A DNA stretch of 64,000 nt from Streptomyces griseoviridis (GTDB taxonomy: Bacteria > Actinomycetota > Actinomycetes > Streptomycetales > Streptomycetaceae): NCBI GenBank assembly GCA_014649155.1, contig BMSM01000009.1:174532-238531 (forward strand), written 5' to 3'. Below the pieces are notes generated by a model. It saw nothing but the letters and a program-made list of their open reading frames with translations, was not told where the DNA came from and did not search any database. Positions 42,098 through 50,099 of this stretch are shown piece after piece; position 1 is the first letter of the stretch, and each line of letters begins with the position of its first letter. The translations under genes and the position numbers were made by a program.

Positions 42098-42691
42098 ATG
42101 GCTGCAACACCCCGGGGGACGACCCCCGTGCCCCCGGACGTACGTCCGCGGCTGACCGTGCTCTCCGGCCCCTCGGGGGTCGGCAAGAGCACGGTCGTCG
42201 CTCATATGCGCAAGGAACACCCCGAGGTCTGGCTCTCGGTGTCGGCGACGACCCGCAAGCCCCGCCCCGGTGAGCAGCACGGCGTCCACTACTTCTTCGT
42301 CACCGACGACGAGATGGACAAGCTGATCGCCAACGGCGAGCTGCTGGAGTGGGCCGAGTTCGCGGGCAACCGCTACGGCACGCCGCGCGCGGCCGTGCTG
42401 GAGCGGCTGGACGCGGGTGAGCCGGTGCTGCTGGAGATCGACCTCCAGGGCGCCCGGCAGGTCCGCGCCTCGATGCCCGAGGCCCAGCTCGTGTTCCTGG
42501 CCCCGCCCACCTGGGAGGAGCTGGTGCGCAGGCTCACCGGCCGGGGCACCGAGGCGCCCGAGGTCATCGAGCGCCGGCTCGGGGCGGCGAAGGTCGAGCT
42601 GGCGGCCGAGCCTGAGTTCGACAACACCCTGGTCAACACCTCCGTCGAGGACGTGGCGCGCGAGCTGCTAGCCTTGATGGACGTCGTGTGA
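42098..42691 (+). CDS. gmk: guanylate kinase
   Basis: Phosphorylates GMP to GDP. Protein of 197 aa from ATG 42098. Walker A LSGPSGVGKST (about 22-32), GMP-binding VSATTRKPRPGE and GVHYFFV, and the lid region RLTGRGTEAPEVIERRL are present. The start is not certain: no clear ribosome binding site precedes 42098, and GTG 42128 in frame has GGGGGA upstream and would remove 10 non-conserved residues. rpoZ follows 75 bp later, the usual actinobacterial order. Confidence 0.95.
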   Translation: MAATPRGTTPVPPDVRPRLTVLSGPSGVGKSTVVAHMRKEHPEVWLSVSATTRKPRPGEQHGVHYFFVTDDEMDKLIANGELLEWAEFAGNRYGTPRAAVLERLDAGEPVLLEIDLQGARQVRASMPEAQLVFLAPPTWEELVRRLTGRGTEAPEVIERRLGAAKVELAAEPEFDNTLVNTSVEDVARELLALMDVV

Positions 42692-42766
42692 TCGTCACCG
42701 GTGTCTTGATCACTGCCGGTCACGGTCACTGAGACTGATTCTTTCCCATCCATCGGAAGGTAGAGC

Positions 42767-43039
42767 GTGTCCTCTTCCATCTCCGCGCCCGAGGGCATCA
42801 TCAACCCGCCGATCGACGAGCTCCTCGAGGCCACCGACTCGAAGTACAGCCTCGTGATCTACGCGGCCAAGCGGGCCCGCCAGATCAACGCGTACTACTC
42901 GCAGCTCGGCGAGGGCCTCCTCGAGTACGTCGGTCCCCTCGTCGACACCCACGTCCACGAGAAGCCGCTCTCGATCGCGCTGCGCGAGATCAACGCGGGG
43001 CTGCTGACGTCCGAGGCCGTCGAGGGCCCGGCGCAGTAG
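42767..43039 (+). CDS. rpoZ: RNA polymerase omega subunit
   Basis: Assembly subunit of RNA polymerase; in other bacteria it contributes to ppGpp response. Protein of 90 aa, the Streptomyces length. Contains INPPIDELLEATDSKYSLVIYAAKRARQINAYY, the omega core. GTG start with GGAAGG upstream. Next to gmk and coaBC in the conserved actinobacterial order. Confidence 0.96.
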   Translation: MSSSISAPEGIINPPIDELLEATDSKYSLVIYAAKRARQINAYYSQLGEGLLEYVGPLVDTHVHEKPLSIALREINAGLLTSEAVEGPAQ

Positions 43040-43167
43040 CCGTCCCTCTCGGCAGTTCTTCTCGGCACCCGGCCCGGCGGCACGACCGCCGGGCCTGTGG
43101 TGTGTCATGGGGGCATACGTTCTTCAAGGCCGGGCTCCGAGGCCCGGCCGCAAGGTCGGGAGAGACG

Positions 43168-44370
43168 GTGGACAAGCCCAAGGTCGTCCTGGGGGTCAGC
43201 GGCGGCATCGCCGCGTACAAGGCCGCCGAGCTGCTGCGCAGGTTCACGGAGTCGGGACACGAGGTCCGCGTCGTGCCCACCGCCTCCGCGCTGCACTTCG
43301 TGGGCGCCGCCACCTGGTCGGCGCTGTCCGGCAATCCGGTCTCGACCGAGGTCTGGGACGACGTCCACGAGGTCCCGCACGTCCGCATCGGACAGCACGC
43401 CGACCTGGTCGTCGTCGCCCCGGCCACCGCCGACCTGCTCGCCAAGGCCGCCCACGGCCTCGCCGACGACCTGCTCACCAACACCCTCCTCACCGCTCGC
43501 TGCCCGGTCGTCTTCGCCCCGGCCATGCACACCGAGATGTGGGAGCACCCGGCCACCCAGGAGAACGTGGCGACGCTGCGCCGCCGCGGTGCCGTCGTGA
43601 TCGAGCCCGCCGTCGGCCGGCTCACCGGCGTCGACACCGGCAAGGGCCGCTTCCCCGACCCGGCCGAGATCTTCGAGCTGTGCCGCCGGGTCCTGGCCCG
43701 GGGCGTGACCGCGCCCGACCTGGCCGGGCGGCACGTCGTGGTCAGCGCCGGCGGCACCCGCGAGCCCCTCGACCCGGTCCGCTTCCTCGGCAACCGCTCC
43801 TCCGGCAAGCAGGGCTACGCCCTCGCCCGCACCGCCGCCGCGCGGGGCGCCCGCGTGACACTGGTCTCGGCCAACGCCGCGCTGCCCGCACCGGCCGGTG
43901 TGGACGTGGTGCCGGTCGGCACCGCGGTCGAGCTGCGCGAGGCGGTGCTGGCCGCCCTGCCGGACGCCGACGCGGTGGTGATGGCGGCCGCGGTCGCGGA
44001 CTTCCGCCCGGCGTCGTACGCCACCGGGAAGATCAAGAAGAAGGACGGGCAGGAGCCCGAGCCGCTCGCCCTGGTGCGGAATCCGGACATTCTCGCGGAG
44101 ATCTCGGCCGACCGGCCCCGCCCCGGACAGGTGGTCGTCGGCTTCGCCGCCGAGACGGACGACGTGCTCGCCAACGGACGCGCCAAGCTGAAGCGGAAGG
44201 GGTGCGACCTCCTCGTGGTGAACGAGGTGGGGGAGCGCAAGACCTTCGGGGCCGAGGAGAACGAGGCGGTCGTCCTGGGTGCCGACGGCACCGAGACCCC
44301 CGTACCGCGCGGGCCGAAGGAAGTCCTGGCCGAGACCGTGTGGGACCTCGTGGCGCGGCGGCTCGTATGA
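43168..44370 (+). CDS. coaBC: bifunctional phosphopantothenoylcysteine decarboxylase/synthetase
   Basis: Two steps of coenzyme A synthesis. Start GTG 43168 (GGGAGAGA upstream), 400 aa. The N-terminal CoaC flavoprotein domain (about 1-180) has GVSGGIAAYKAAELL and the PAMHTEMW active-site loop. The C-terminal CoaB domain (about 190-400) has VVSAGGTREPLDPVRFLGNRSSGKQG and the KIKKKDG lysine motif. It follows rpoZ and precedes metK, as in other actinobacteria. Confidence 0.95.
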   Translation: MDKPKVVLGVSGGIAAYKAAELLRRFTESGHEVRVVPTASALHFVGAATWSALSGNPVSTEVWDDVHEVPHVRIGQHADLVVVAPATADLLAKAAHGLADDLLTNTLLTARCPVVFAPAMHTEMWEHPATQENVATLRRRGAVVIEPAVGRLTGVDTGKGRFPDPAEIFELCRRVLARGVTAPDLAGRHVVVSAGGTREPLDPVRFLGNRSSGKQGYALARTAAARGARVTLVSANAALPAPAGVDVVPVGTAVELREAVLAALPDADAVVMAAAVADFRPASYATGKIKKKDGQEPEPLALVRNPDILAEISADRPRPGQVVVGFAAETDDVLANGRAKLKRKGCDLLVVNEVGERKTFGAEENEAVVLGADGTETPVPRGPKEVLAETVWDLVARRLV

Positions 44371-44518
44371 TGCCCCGCGCGCTCCACGGGCCCCGTCCGC
44401 CTCGTACATTCGTGCGTGGCGGCCCTGGCCAAGGGCGCGGCTCATTGGGCAGAATGCGGGTGCCGCAGGCCACAGGCTTCCCGAGAGGCGAGACGGGTGG
44501 GCCGGTGACCGAGGGCGA

Positions 44519-44527
44519 CCGATAAAC
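44519..44527 (+). promoter_or_regulatory. candidate metK -10 region
   Basis: CGATAAACT lies about 85 nt before the metK start and 14-16 nt after a GTGACC that could serve as a poor -35. No SAM riboswitch core could be recognised in the 239-bp gap 44371-44609. Tentative. Confidence 0.3.
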
Positions 44528-44609
44528 TGTCCCCGGACGTCGCCGGGTGCAGCTCCCCGCTTCGTCCGACCATGATCAGCCAGCAGCCGCTGCAACCCCA
44601 GGGAGCGTT

Positions 44610-45818
44610 GTGTCCCGTCGCCTGTTCACCTCGGAGTCCGTCACCGAGGGCCACCCCGACAAGATCGCTGACCAGATCAGCGACACCATTCTCGACGCGC
44701 TCCTGCGCGAGGACCCGACCTCCCGGGTCGCCGTCGAAACCCTGATCACCACCGGCCTGGTGCACGTCGCCGGCGAGGTCACCACCAAGGCCTACGCCGA
44801 CATCGCCACCCTGGTCCGCGGCAAGATCCTGGAGATCGGCTACGACTCCTCCAAGAAGGGCTTCGACGGGGCCTCCTGCGGCGTCTCGGTGTCCATCGGC
44901 GCCCAGTCGCCCGACATCGCACAGGGCGTCGACACCGCCTACGAGAACCGGGTCGAGGGCGACGACGACGAGCTGGACCGGCAGGGCGCCGGCGACCAGG
45001 GCCTGATGTTCGGCTACGCCTCCGACGAGACGCCGACGCTGATGCCGCTGCCGATCTTCCTGGCGCACCGCCTGTCCAAGCGTCTGTCGGACGTCCGCAA
45101 GAACGGCACGATCCCCTACCTGCGCCCCGACGGCAAGACGCAGGTCACCATCGAGTACGACGGTGACAAGGCCGTCCGGCTCGACACGGTCGTGGTCTCC
45201 TCGCAGCACGCCAGCGACATCGACCTCGACTCCCTGCTCGCGCCCGACATCCGCGAGTTCGTGGTGGAGCCGGAGCTGAAGGCGCTGCTCGACGACGGCA
45301 TCAAGCTCGACACCGAGAACTACCGCCTGCTGGTCAACCCCACCGGCCGCTTCGAGATCGGCGGCCCGATGGGCGACGCCGGCCTGACCGGGCGCAAGAT
45401 CATCATCGACACGTACGGCGGTTTCGCCCGCCACGGCGGCGGCGCCTTCTCGGGCAAGGACCCGTCCAAGGTCGACCGCTCCGCCGCGTACGCGATGCGC
45501 TGGGTCGCCAAGAACGTCGTCGCCGCGGGCCTCGCCTCCCGCTGCGAGGTCCAGGTCGCCTACGCCATCGGCAAGGCCGAGCCGGTCGGCCTCTTCGTGG
45601 AGACGTTCGGCACCGCCAAGATCGACCACGAGAAGATCGAGAAGGCGATCGACGAGGTCTTCGACCTCCGCCCGGCCGCCATCATCCGCGACCTCGACCT
45701 GCTCCGCCCGATCTACGCCCAGACCGCGGCGTACGGCCACTTCGGCCGCGAGCTGGACGACTTCACCTGGGAGCGCACGGACCGGGTGGAGGCGCTGCGC
45801 AAGGCCACGGGTCTGTAG
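44610..45818 (+). CDS. metK: S-adenosylmethionine synthase
   Basis: Makes SAM from ATP and methionine; SAM level influences antibiotic production in Streptomyces. GTG 44610 follows AGGGAG, giving 402 aa. Signatures: FTSESVTEGHPDK, GAGDQGLMFGYASDE, and the GGGAFSGKDPSKVDRSAAY ATP/phosphate loop. A Asp/Glu-rich EGDDDELDRQ insert lies near residue 116. The last three codons (GGT CTG TAG) are the first part of a 20-bp tandem triplicate that continues beyond the stop. Confidence 0.97.
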   Translation: MSRRLFTSESVTEGHPDKIADQISDTILDALLREDPTSRVAVETLITTGLVHVAGEVTTKAYADIATLVRGKILEIGYDSSKKGFDGASCGVSVSIGAQSPDIAQGVDTAYENRVEGDDDELDRQGAGDQGLMFGYASDETPTLMPLPIFLAHRLSKRLSDVRKNGTIPYLRPDGKTQVTIEYDGDKAVRLDTVVVSSQHASDIDLDSLLAPDIREFVVEPELKALLDDGIKLDTENYRLLVNPTGRFEIGGPMGDAGLTGRKIIIDTYGGFARHGGGAFSGKDPSKVDRSAAYAMRWVAKNVVAAGLASRCEVQVAYAIGKAEPVGLFVETFGTAKIDHEKIEKAIDEVFDLRPAAIIRDLDLLRPIYAQTAAYGHFGRELDDFTWERTDRVEALRKATGL

Positions 45819-45870
45819 GTCCCGCTCCGGGTCTGTAGGTCCCGCTCCGGGTCTGTAGGTCCCGCTTCGT
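45811..45870 (+). repeat. three 20-bp tandem copies spanning the metK stop
   Basis: The unit GTCTGTAGGTCCCGCTCCGG is present at 45811, 45831 and 45851 (last copy with two end changes). Each unit carries the metK TAG, so the stop codon is triplicated. The period is not a multiple of three, so the repeat cannot have arisen as coding sequence extension. Confidence 0.9.
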
Positions 45871-45893
45871 TTCCGTCCTTCGTTCCGTCCGAG

Positions 45894-45920
45894 GCCCGGT
45901 GCCCCTTCGGGGTGCCGGGC
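45894..45920 (+). terminator. terminator after metK
   Basis: Twelve-pair stem GCCCGGTGCCCC (45894-45905) and GGGGTGCCGGGC (45909-45920), with two G-U pairs in RNA, around a TTC loop. It is 75 bp after the metK stop and 36 bp before the priA promoter. Confidence 0.7.
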
Positions 45921-45956
45921 CCCGGTGCGTACCGGACCGGTCACCGGCACCGGCCG

Positions 45957-45987
45957 TTGTCAGTGGGCTTTGGTAAGAATGCAGGTG
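45957..45987 (+). promoter_or_regulatory. RecA-NDp (PafBC-type) DNA-damage promoter of priA
   Basis: TTGTCAGTG (45957-45965), an 8-nt spacer and TAAGAA (45974-45979) match the RecA-NDp layout; the last base of TAnnnT is A here, with T one position on. GTG 45987 starts 7 nt after the -10, exactly as at rarA, so the message is probably leaderless. Confidence 0.7.
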
Positions 45988-48146
45988 TGAGCGGGGAGAA
46001 CGAGCAGGCGGGCGGTGGTGCGCAGGGCGCGCCGCCCGAGCAGCTCGCCCTCATCAGGGAGAGCGTGCGCAAGGCGGCCGTGCCGCGGGCCAAGCCGCGG
46101 ACCTGGCGGGGGGCCGCGCTCGCCAAGGAGCTGCCCGTGGCACGGGTGCTGGTCGACAAGGGCGTCCTGCACCTGGACCGGTACTTCGACTACGCCGTCC
46201 CCGAGGAACTGGACGCCGACGCCCGGCCGGGGGTGCGGGTGCGGGTGCGGTTCGGCGCCGGGCGGGGGCGGGTCCGGGACGGGCGGCGGGAGGGCGGCGG
46301 GCTCATCGACGGCTTCCTCGTCGAGCGGCGGGCCGAGTCCGACTACTCCGGGCCGCTGGCCGCGCTCGCCCAGGTCGTCTCCCCCGAGCCGGTGCTGAGC
46401 GAGGAGCTGCTGGGGCTCGCGCGGGCCGTCGCCGACCGGTACGCCGGCAGCCTCGCCGACGTGCTGCAACTGGCCGTGCCGCCACGCAACGCGCGGGCCG
46501 AGCGACGCCCCTCGCCCGAGCCGCTGCCCCCGCCGCCCGCCCCCGCGCCGGGGCCCTGGGAGCGGTACGCGCACGGGGCGGCGTTCCTGGAGGCGCTGGC
46601 CTCAGGCGGCGCGCCCCGCGCGGTGTGGAACGCGCTGCCCGGTCCGCTGTGGAGCGAGGAACTGGCCCGGGCCGTCGCGGCGACGCTGGCCTCCGGGCGG
46701 GGCGCGCTCGTCGTCCTGCCGGACGGCCGGGCGGTCGCCCGGCTCGACGCGGCGCTGACCGAGGTGCTGGGGGAGGGACGGCACGCGGTCCTGACCGCCG
46801 ACGCCGGACCGGAGAAGCGGTACGGGGAGTGGCTCGCCGTACGGCGGGGGTCCGTGCGGGCGGTGATCGGTACGCGGGCCGCCATGTTCGCCCCGGTCCG
46901 GGACCTGGGGCTGGTCGCCCTGTGGGACGACGGCGACGACAGCCACAGCGAGCAGCACGCCCCGCAGCCGCACGCGCGGGAGGTGCTGCTGCTGCGGGCC
47001 GCCCAGGACAGGTGCGCGTTCCTGCTGGGGAGCTGGAGCTGCACGGTGGAGGCCGCGCAGCTCGTGGAGAGCGGCTGGGCGCGGCCCCTGATCGCCGCCC
47101 GGGACCAGGTGCGGGCCGCCGCCCCGCTGGTGCGGACCGTCGGGGACGGGGACCTGGCCCGCGACGAGGCCGCCCGCGCCGCACGGCTGCCCACCCTGGC
47201 CTGGCAGGCCGTGCGGGAGGGCCTGCGGCACGGGCCGGTGCTGGTGCAGGTGCCCCGCCGGGGGTACGTGCCGCGGCTGGCGTGCGCCGCGTGCCGGGCG
47301 CCGGCGCGCTGCCGGCACTGCGCGGGGCCACTGGAGGGGCAGGAGTCGGGCGCGGCGCTGCGCTGCGGGTGGTGCGGGCGCGAGGAGGGCGCGTGGCACT
47401 GCCCCGAGTGCGGGGGGTTCCGGCTGCGCGCCCAGGTCGTGGGGGCCCGGCGCACCGCCGAGGAGCTGGGGCGGGCCTTCCCCGCCGTACCGGTGCGGAC
47501 CTCGGGGCGCGAGCAGGTGCTGGACACGGTGCCGGGGGCGCCCGCGCTCGTCGTCAGCACGCCGGGGGCCGAGCCCGTCGCCGAGGGCGGGTACGCGGCG
47601 GCGCTGCTGCTGGACGGCTGGGCGATGCTCGGACGGCCGGACCTGCGGGCCGGGGAGGACGCGCTGCGACGGTGGATCGCGGCGGCGGCGCTGGTCCGGC
47701 CGCAGGCGGCGGGCGGGACCGTGGTGGTCGTCGCCGAGCCGACGCTGCGGCCGGTGCAGGCGCTGGTGCGGTGGGACCCCGTCGGCCACGCGGTGCGGGA
47801 GCTGGGCGAGCGGGCCGAGCTGGGCTTTCCGCCGGTGTCGCGGATGGCCGCGGTGGCCGGGCCGGGGGAGGCGGTGGCGGAGTTCCTCCGCGCGGTGGAA
47901 CTGCCGGGCGACGCCGAGGTGCTGGGGCCGGTCCCGATGCCGGTGACCACCGCGGCCGGCGCCCGCCGGCCGGGGGCGCCGCCGCCGGGGGAGCACTGGG
48001 AGCGGGCGCTGGTGCGGGTGCCGCCGGGGAGCGGGGCGGCGCTGGCGTCGGCGCTGAAGACCGCGCAGGCGGCGCGGATGGCACGCGGCGGCAAGCCGGA
48101 GAACGGGGTGGTGCGGGTGCGGGTGGACCCGCCTGACATCGGGTGA
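45987..48146 (+). CDS. priA: replication restart protein PriA, helicase motifs lost
   Basis: Primosomal protein that reloads replication at stalled forks. Start GTG 45987, 719 aa. The N-terminal DNA-binding domain (about 40-160) contains ARVLVDKGVLHLDRYFDYAVPEEL. The helicase region lacks a Walker A motif, and the usual DEEH box is replaced by a WDDGDDSHSEQH segment. The zinc region is intact with four CxxC pairs (CAAC, CRHC, CGWC, CPEC; about 432-477). Lack of helicase motifs is known for actinobacterial PriA, so it probably acts as a structural loader. It has its own damage-type promoter. Confidence 0.92.
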   Translation: MSGENEQAGGGAQGAPPEQLALIRESVRKAAVPRAKPRTWRGAALAKELPVARVLVDKGVLHLDRYFDYAVPEELDADARPGVRVRVRFGAGRGRVRDGRREGGGLIDGFLVERRAESDYSGPLAALAQVVSPEPVLSEELLGLARAVADRYAGSLADVLQLAVPPRNARAERRPSPEPLPPPPAPAPGPWERYAHGAAFLEALASGGAPRAVWNALPGPLWSEELARAVAATLASGRGALVVLPDGRAVARLDAALTEVLGEGRHAVLTADAGPEKRYGEWLAVRRGSVRAVIGTRAAMFAPVRDLGLVALWDDGDDSHSEQHAPQPHAREVLLLRAAQDRCAFLLGSWSCTVEAAQLVESGWARPLIAARDQVRAAAPLVRTVGDGDLARDEAARAARLPTLAWQAVREGLRHGPVLVQVPRRGYVPRLACAACRAPARCRHCAGPLEGQESGAALRCGWCGREEGAWHCPECGGFRLRAQVVGARRTAEELGRAFPAVPVRTSGREQVLDTVPGAPALVVSTPGAEPVAEGGYAAALLLDGWAMLGRPDLRAGEDALRRWIAAAALVRPQAAGGTVVVVAEPTLRPVQALVRWDPVGHAVRELGERAELGFPPVSRMAAVAGPGEAVAEFLRAVELPGDAEVLGPVPMPVTTAAGARRPGAPPPGEHWERALVRVPPGSGAALASALKTAQAARMARGGKPENGVVRVRVDPPDIG

Positions 48147-48185
48147 CACGGCGTCGGCGCGGCGGATGCCGGTGACACGGCGGCT

Positions 48186-48212
48186 GCCCTCCCGGGCGGG
48201 TGCCGGGAGGGC
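48186..48212. terminator. terminator between priA and HTH gene
   Basis: Perfect 10-bp stem GCCCTCCCGG (48186-48195) and CCGGGAGGGC (48203-48212) with a 7-nt loop, between convergent genes. A direct repeat of GGTGACACGGCG lies just before it (about 48143 and 48170). Confidence 0.65.
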
Positions 48213-48234
48213 GGGTACGGGGTGCGGGGCCGCG

Positions 48235-48780
48235 TCAGCCGTTGCGCGGGCCGGGGAAGGCGGTCGGCCTGGTCTCGTCGCGGAGGGTGGGGCTGCCGGC
48301 CGTCGGCTGGGTCGGCATGGAGCGGGCGGCGGGGACCGTCGGCACGGGGGCGATGCCCGCGCCCACGTTCACCGGGCGGGCGCCCGGGGCCTCCGGGGTG
48401 TGGTCGGACTCGGGCCCGGCGGCCTGGGCCGGGGCCCGGCGGGCGCCGTACCGCCGGTGCACCGCCTGCTTGGTGACACCCAGGGCGGAGCCCACCGCGT
48501 CCCACGAGAAGCCGAGCGAGCGGTCGAAGTCCACGGCGGCCGTGACCAGGGTCTCGACACTGTCCCGCAGCTCCTGGGCGAGACGGACCGTCGGCGCGGG
48601 GGCGCGCCCGTAGACGACGAAGCCCGTGGAGGGGCCGGAGCGGCGCGGGCGGTAGACGTTGCCCAGCTGGGCGGTGAGGGTGCGCAGCGCGTCCACCTGC
48701 CGGCGGACCCGCTCGATGTCCCGTACCAGCAGGTGCAGGCTGGCCCGAGCCTGGGCGTCGTGAGTTGCGTGGTCGGCCAT
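48235..48780 (-). CDS. helix-turn-helix protein, fmt-divergent
   Basis: Protein of 181 aa from ATG 48780 with GAGAGG upstream. The N-terminal half is helical (ARASLHLLVRDIERVRRQVDALRTLTAQLG). A helix-turn-helix lies at about residues 93-116 (DRSLGFSWDAVGSALGVTKQAVHRRYG), similar to the resolvase/sigma-type HTH seen in small Streptomyces regulators. The C-terminal 60 residues are Pro/Ala-rich. Target unknown. An inverted repeat 53-73 bp upstream could be its operator. Confidence 0.8.
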   Translation of the reverse strand: MADHATHDAQARASLHLLVRDIERVRRQVDALRTLTAQLGNVYRPRRSGPSTGFVVYGRAPAPTVRLAQELRDSVETLVTAAVDFDRSLGFSWDAVGSALGVTKQAVHRRYGARRAPAQAAGPESDHTPEAPGARPVNVGAGIAPVPTVPAARSMPTQPTAGSPTLRDETRPTAFPGPRNG

Positions 48781-49090
48781 GAACAAGCCTCTCGAACCGG
48801 CGTTGAAAGGAATGGGCCCGTTCGGGGGCCCGTGGTCAACTCTTTCTTGACCAACGCGGGATCGCTCCGCGGGTCACGGGGTGGGGCGTGGGGGTCTCGT
48901 TTGTGCGCCCCCTCGGCCTGCGGCCTGCCGGGGGTGGTCTCCCACCCGCGCACCGTCCGTCTCCCGTTTCCCGTGCGTCGGGAGGCGAGCGTCCCAGGTG
49001 GGGTGGGGCGGCGTCGGCGGTCCCCGGCGGGTGACTCGTAGACTGGTGCGCTGCCCGACCGCCGTCCCCGCCCGAGAGGCCGTCCCATCC
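48781..49090. promoter_or_regulatory. divergent intergenic region HTH gene / fmt, with inverted repeat
   Basis: Gene-free 310 bp. TGGTCAA (48833-48839) and TTGACCA (48847-48853) form a 7-bp inverted repeat with a 7-nt spacer near the HTH gene, a candidate operator. GGGCCC-GTTCGG-GGGCCC (48814-48831) is a second palindrome. On the fmt side, TAGACT (49039-49044) is a possible -10 element, 46 nt before fmt. Confidence 0.5.
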
Positions 49091-50023
49091 ATGAAGCTGG
49101 TCTTCGCCGGTACCCCCGAGGTCGCCGTTCCCGCCCTGGACGCCCTGATCGCCTCCGGGCGCCACGAGGTGGCCGCCGTGGTCACCCGGCCCGACGCGCC
49201 GGCCGGACGCGGGCGCCGGCTGGTCGCCTCCCCCGTGGCCGAGCGCGCCGAGGAGGCGGGCATCGAGGTGCTGAAGCCGGCCAAGCCGCGCGACCCCGCG
49301 TTCCTGGAGCGGCTGCGGGAGATCGGGCCCGACTGCTGCCCCGTCGTCGCCTACGGCGCCCTGCTGCCCCGCGTCGCGCTCGACATCCCGGCGCACGGCT
49401 GGGTCAACCTGCACTTCTCACTGCTGCCCGCCTGGCGCGGGGCCGCGCCCGTGCAGCACGCCGTCATGGCCGGGGACGAGATCACCGGGGCGTCCACCTT
49501 CCTCATCGAGGAGGGACTGGACTCCGGGCCGGTCTACGGCACGATCACCGAGACCGTCCGGCCCACCGACACCAGCGGTGACCTGCTGACCCGGCTCGCC
49601 TTCGCCGGCTCCGGGCTGCTCGCCGCGACCATGGACGGCATCGAGGACGGCACCCTGAAGGCCGTACCGCAGCCCGCCGAGGGGATCAGCCTCGCCCCGA
49701 AGATCACCGTCGAGGACGCCCGGGTCGACTGGGCCGCCCCCGCGCTGCGCGTCGACCGGGTGGTGCGCGGCTGCACACCGGCGCCGGGCGCCTGGACCAC
49801 CTTCCGCGGGGAACGGCTCAAGCTGGTGCAGGCCGTGCCCGCGCCGGAGCGGACCGACCTCGCGCCGGGGCAGCTGGCCGCCGGCAAGAACGACGTGCAC
49901 GTCGGCACCGGCTCGCACGCCGTCGAACTGCTGTGGGTGCAGGCCCAGGGGAAGAAGCCGATGCGGGCGGCGGACTGGGCGCGCGGAGTGCGGATCGCGG
50001 AGGGGGAACGGCTCGGGGGCTGA
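49091..50023 (+). CDS. fmt: methionyl-tRNA formyltransferase
   Basis: Formylates initiator Met-tRNA. ATG 49091 begins the family N-terminus MKLVFAGTPEVAVPALDAL; GAGAGG lies 11 nt upstream. Protein of 310 aa. Catalytic triad region VNLHFSLLPAWRGAAPVQHAVMAGD and SLAPKITVEDARVDW are visible, followed by the C-terminal tRNA-binding OB-like domain. The usual Asn-His-Asp triad is represented by N/H in this loop and a downstream Asp. It precedes rsmB and rpe. Confidence 0.95.
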   Translation: MKLVFAGTPEVAVPALDALIASGRHEVAAVVTRPDAPAGRGRRLVASPVAERAEEAGIEVLKPAKPRDPAFLERLREIGPDCCPVVAYGALLPRVALDIPAHGWVNLHFSLLPAWRGAAPVQHAVMAGDEITGASTFLIEEGLDSGPVYGTITETVRPTDTSGDLLTRLAFAGSGLLAATMDGIEDGTLKAVPQPAEGISLAPKITVEDARVDWAAPALRVDRVVRGCTPAPGAWTTFRGERLKLVQAVPAPERTDLAPGQLAAGKNDVHVGTGSHAVELLWVQAQGKKPMRAADWARGVRIAEGERLGG

Positions 50024-50099
50024 CCTCGCGAGGGGGCGCGGGACCGGGGCGTCGTAGGGTGGTGGGTGCATCTCTTCCCACCTCCGGAGCACCTTTTTC

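Noticed and set aside
44371..44609. SAM riboswitch upstream of metK
   Set aside because: None of the conserved core strings of SAM-I or SAM-IV could be recognised, and no terminator or sequestering hairpin is evident at the start site.
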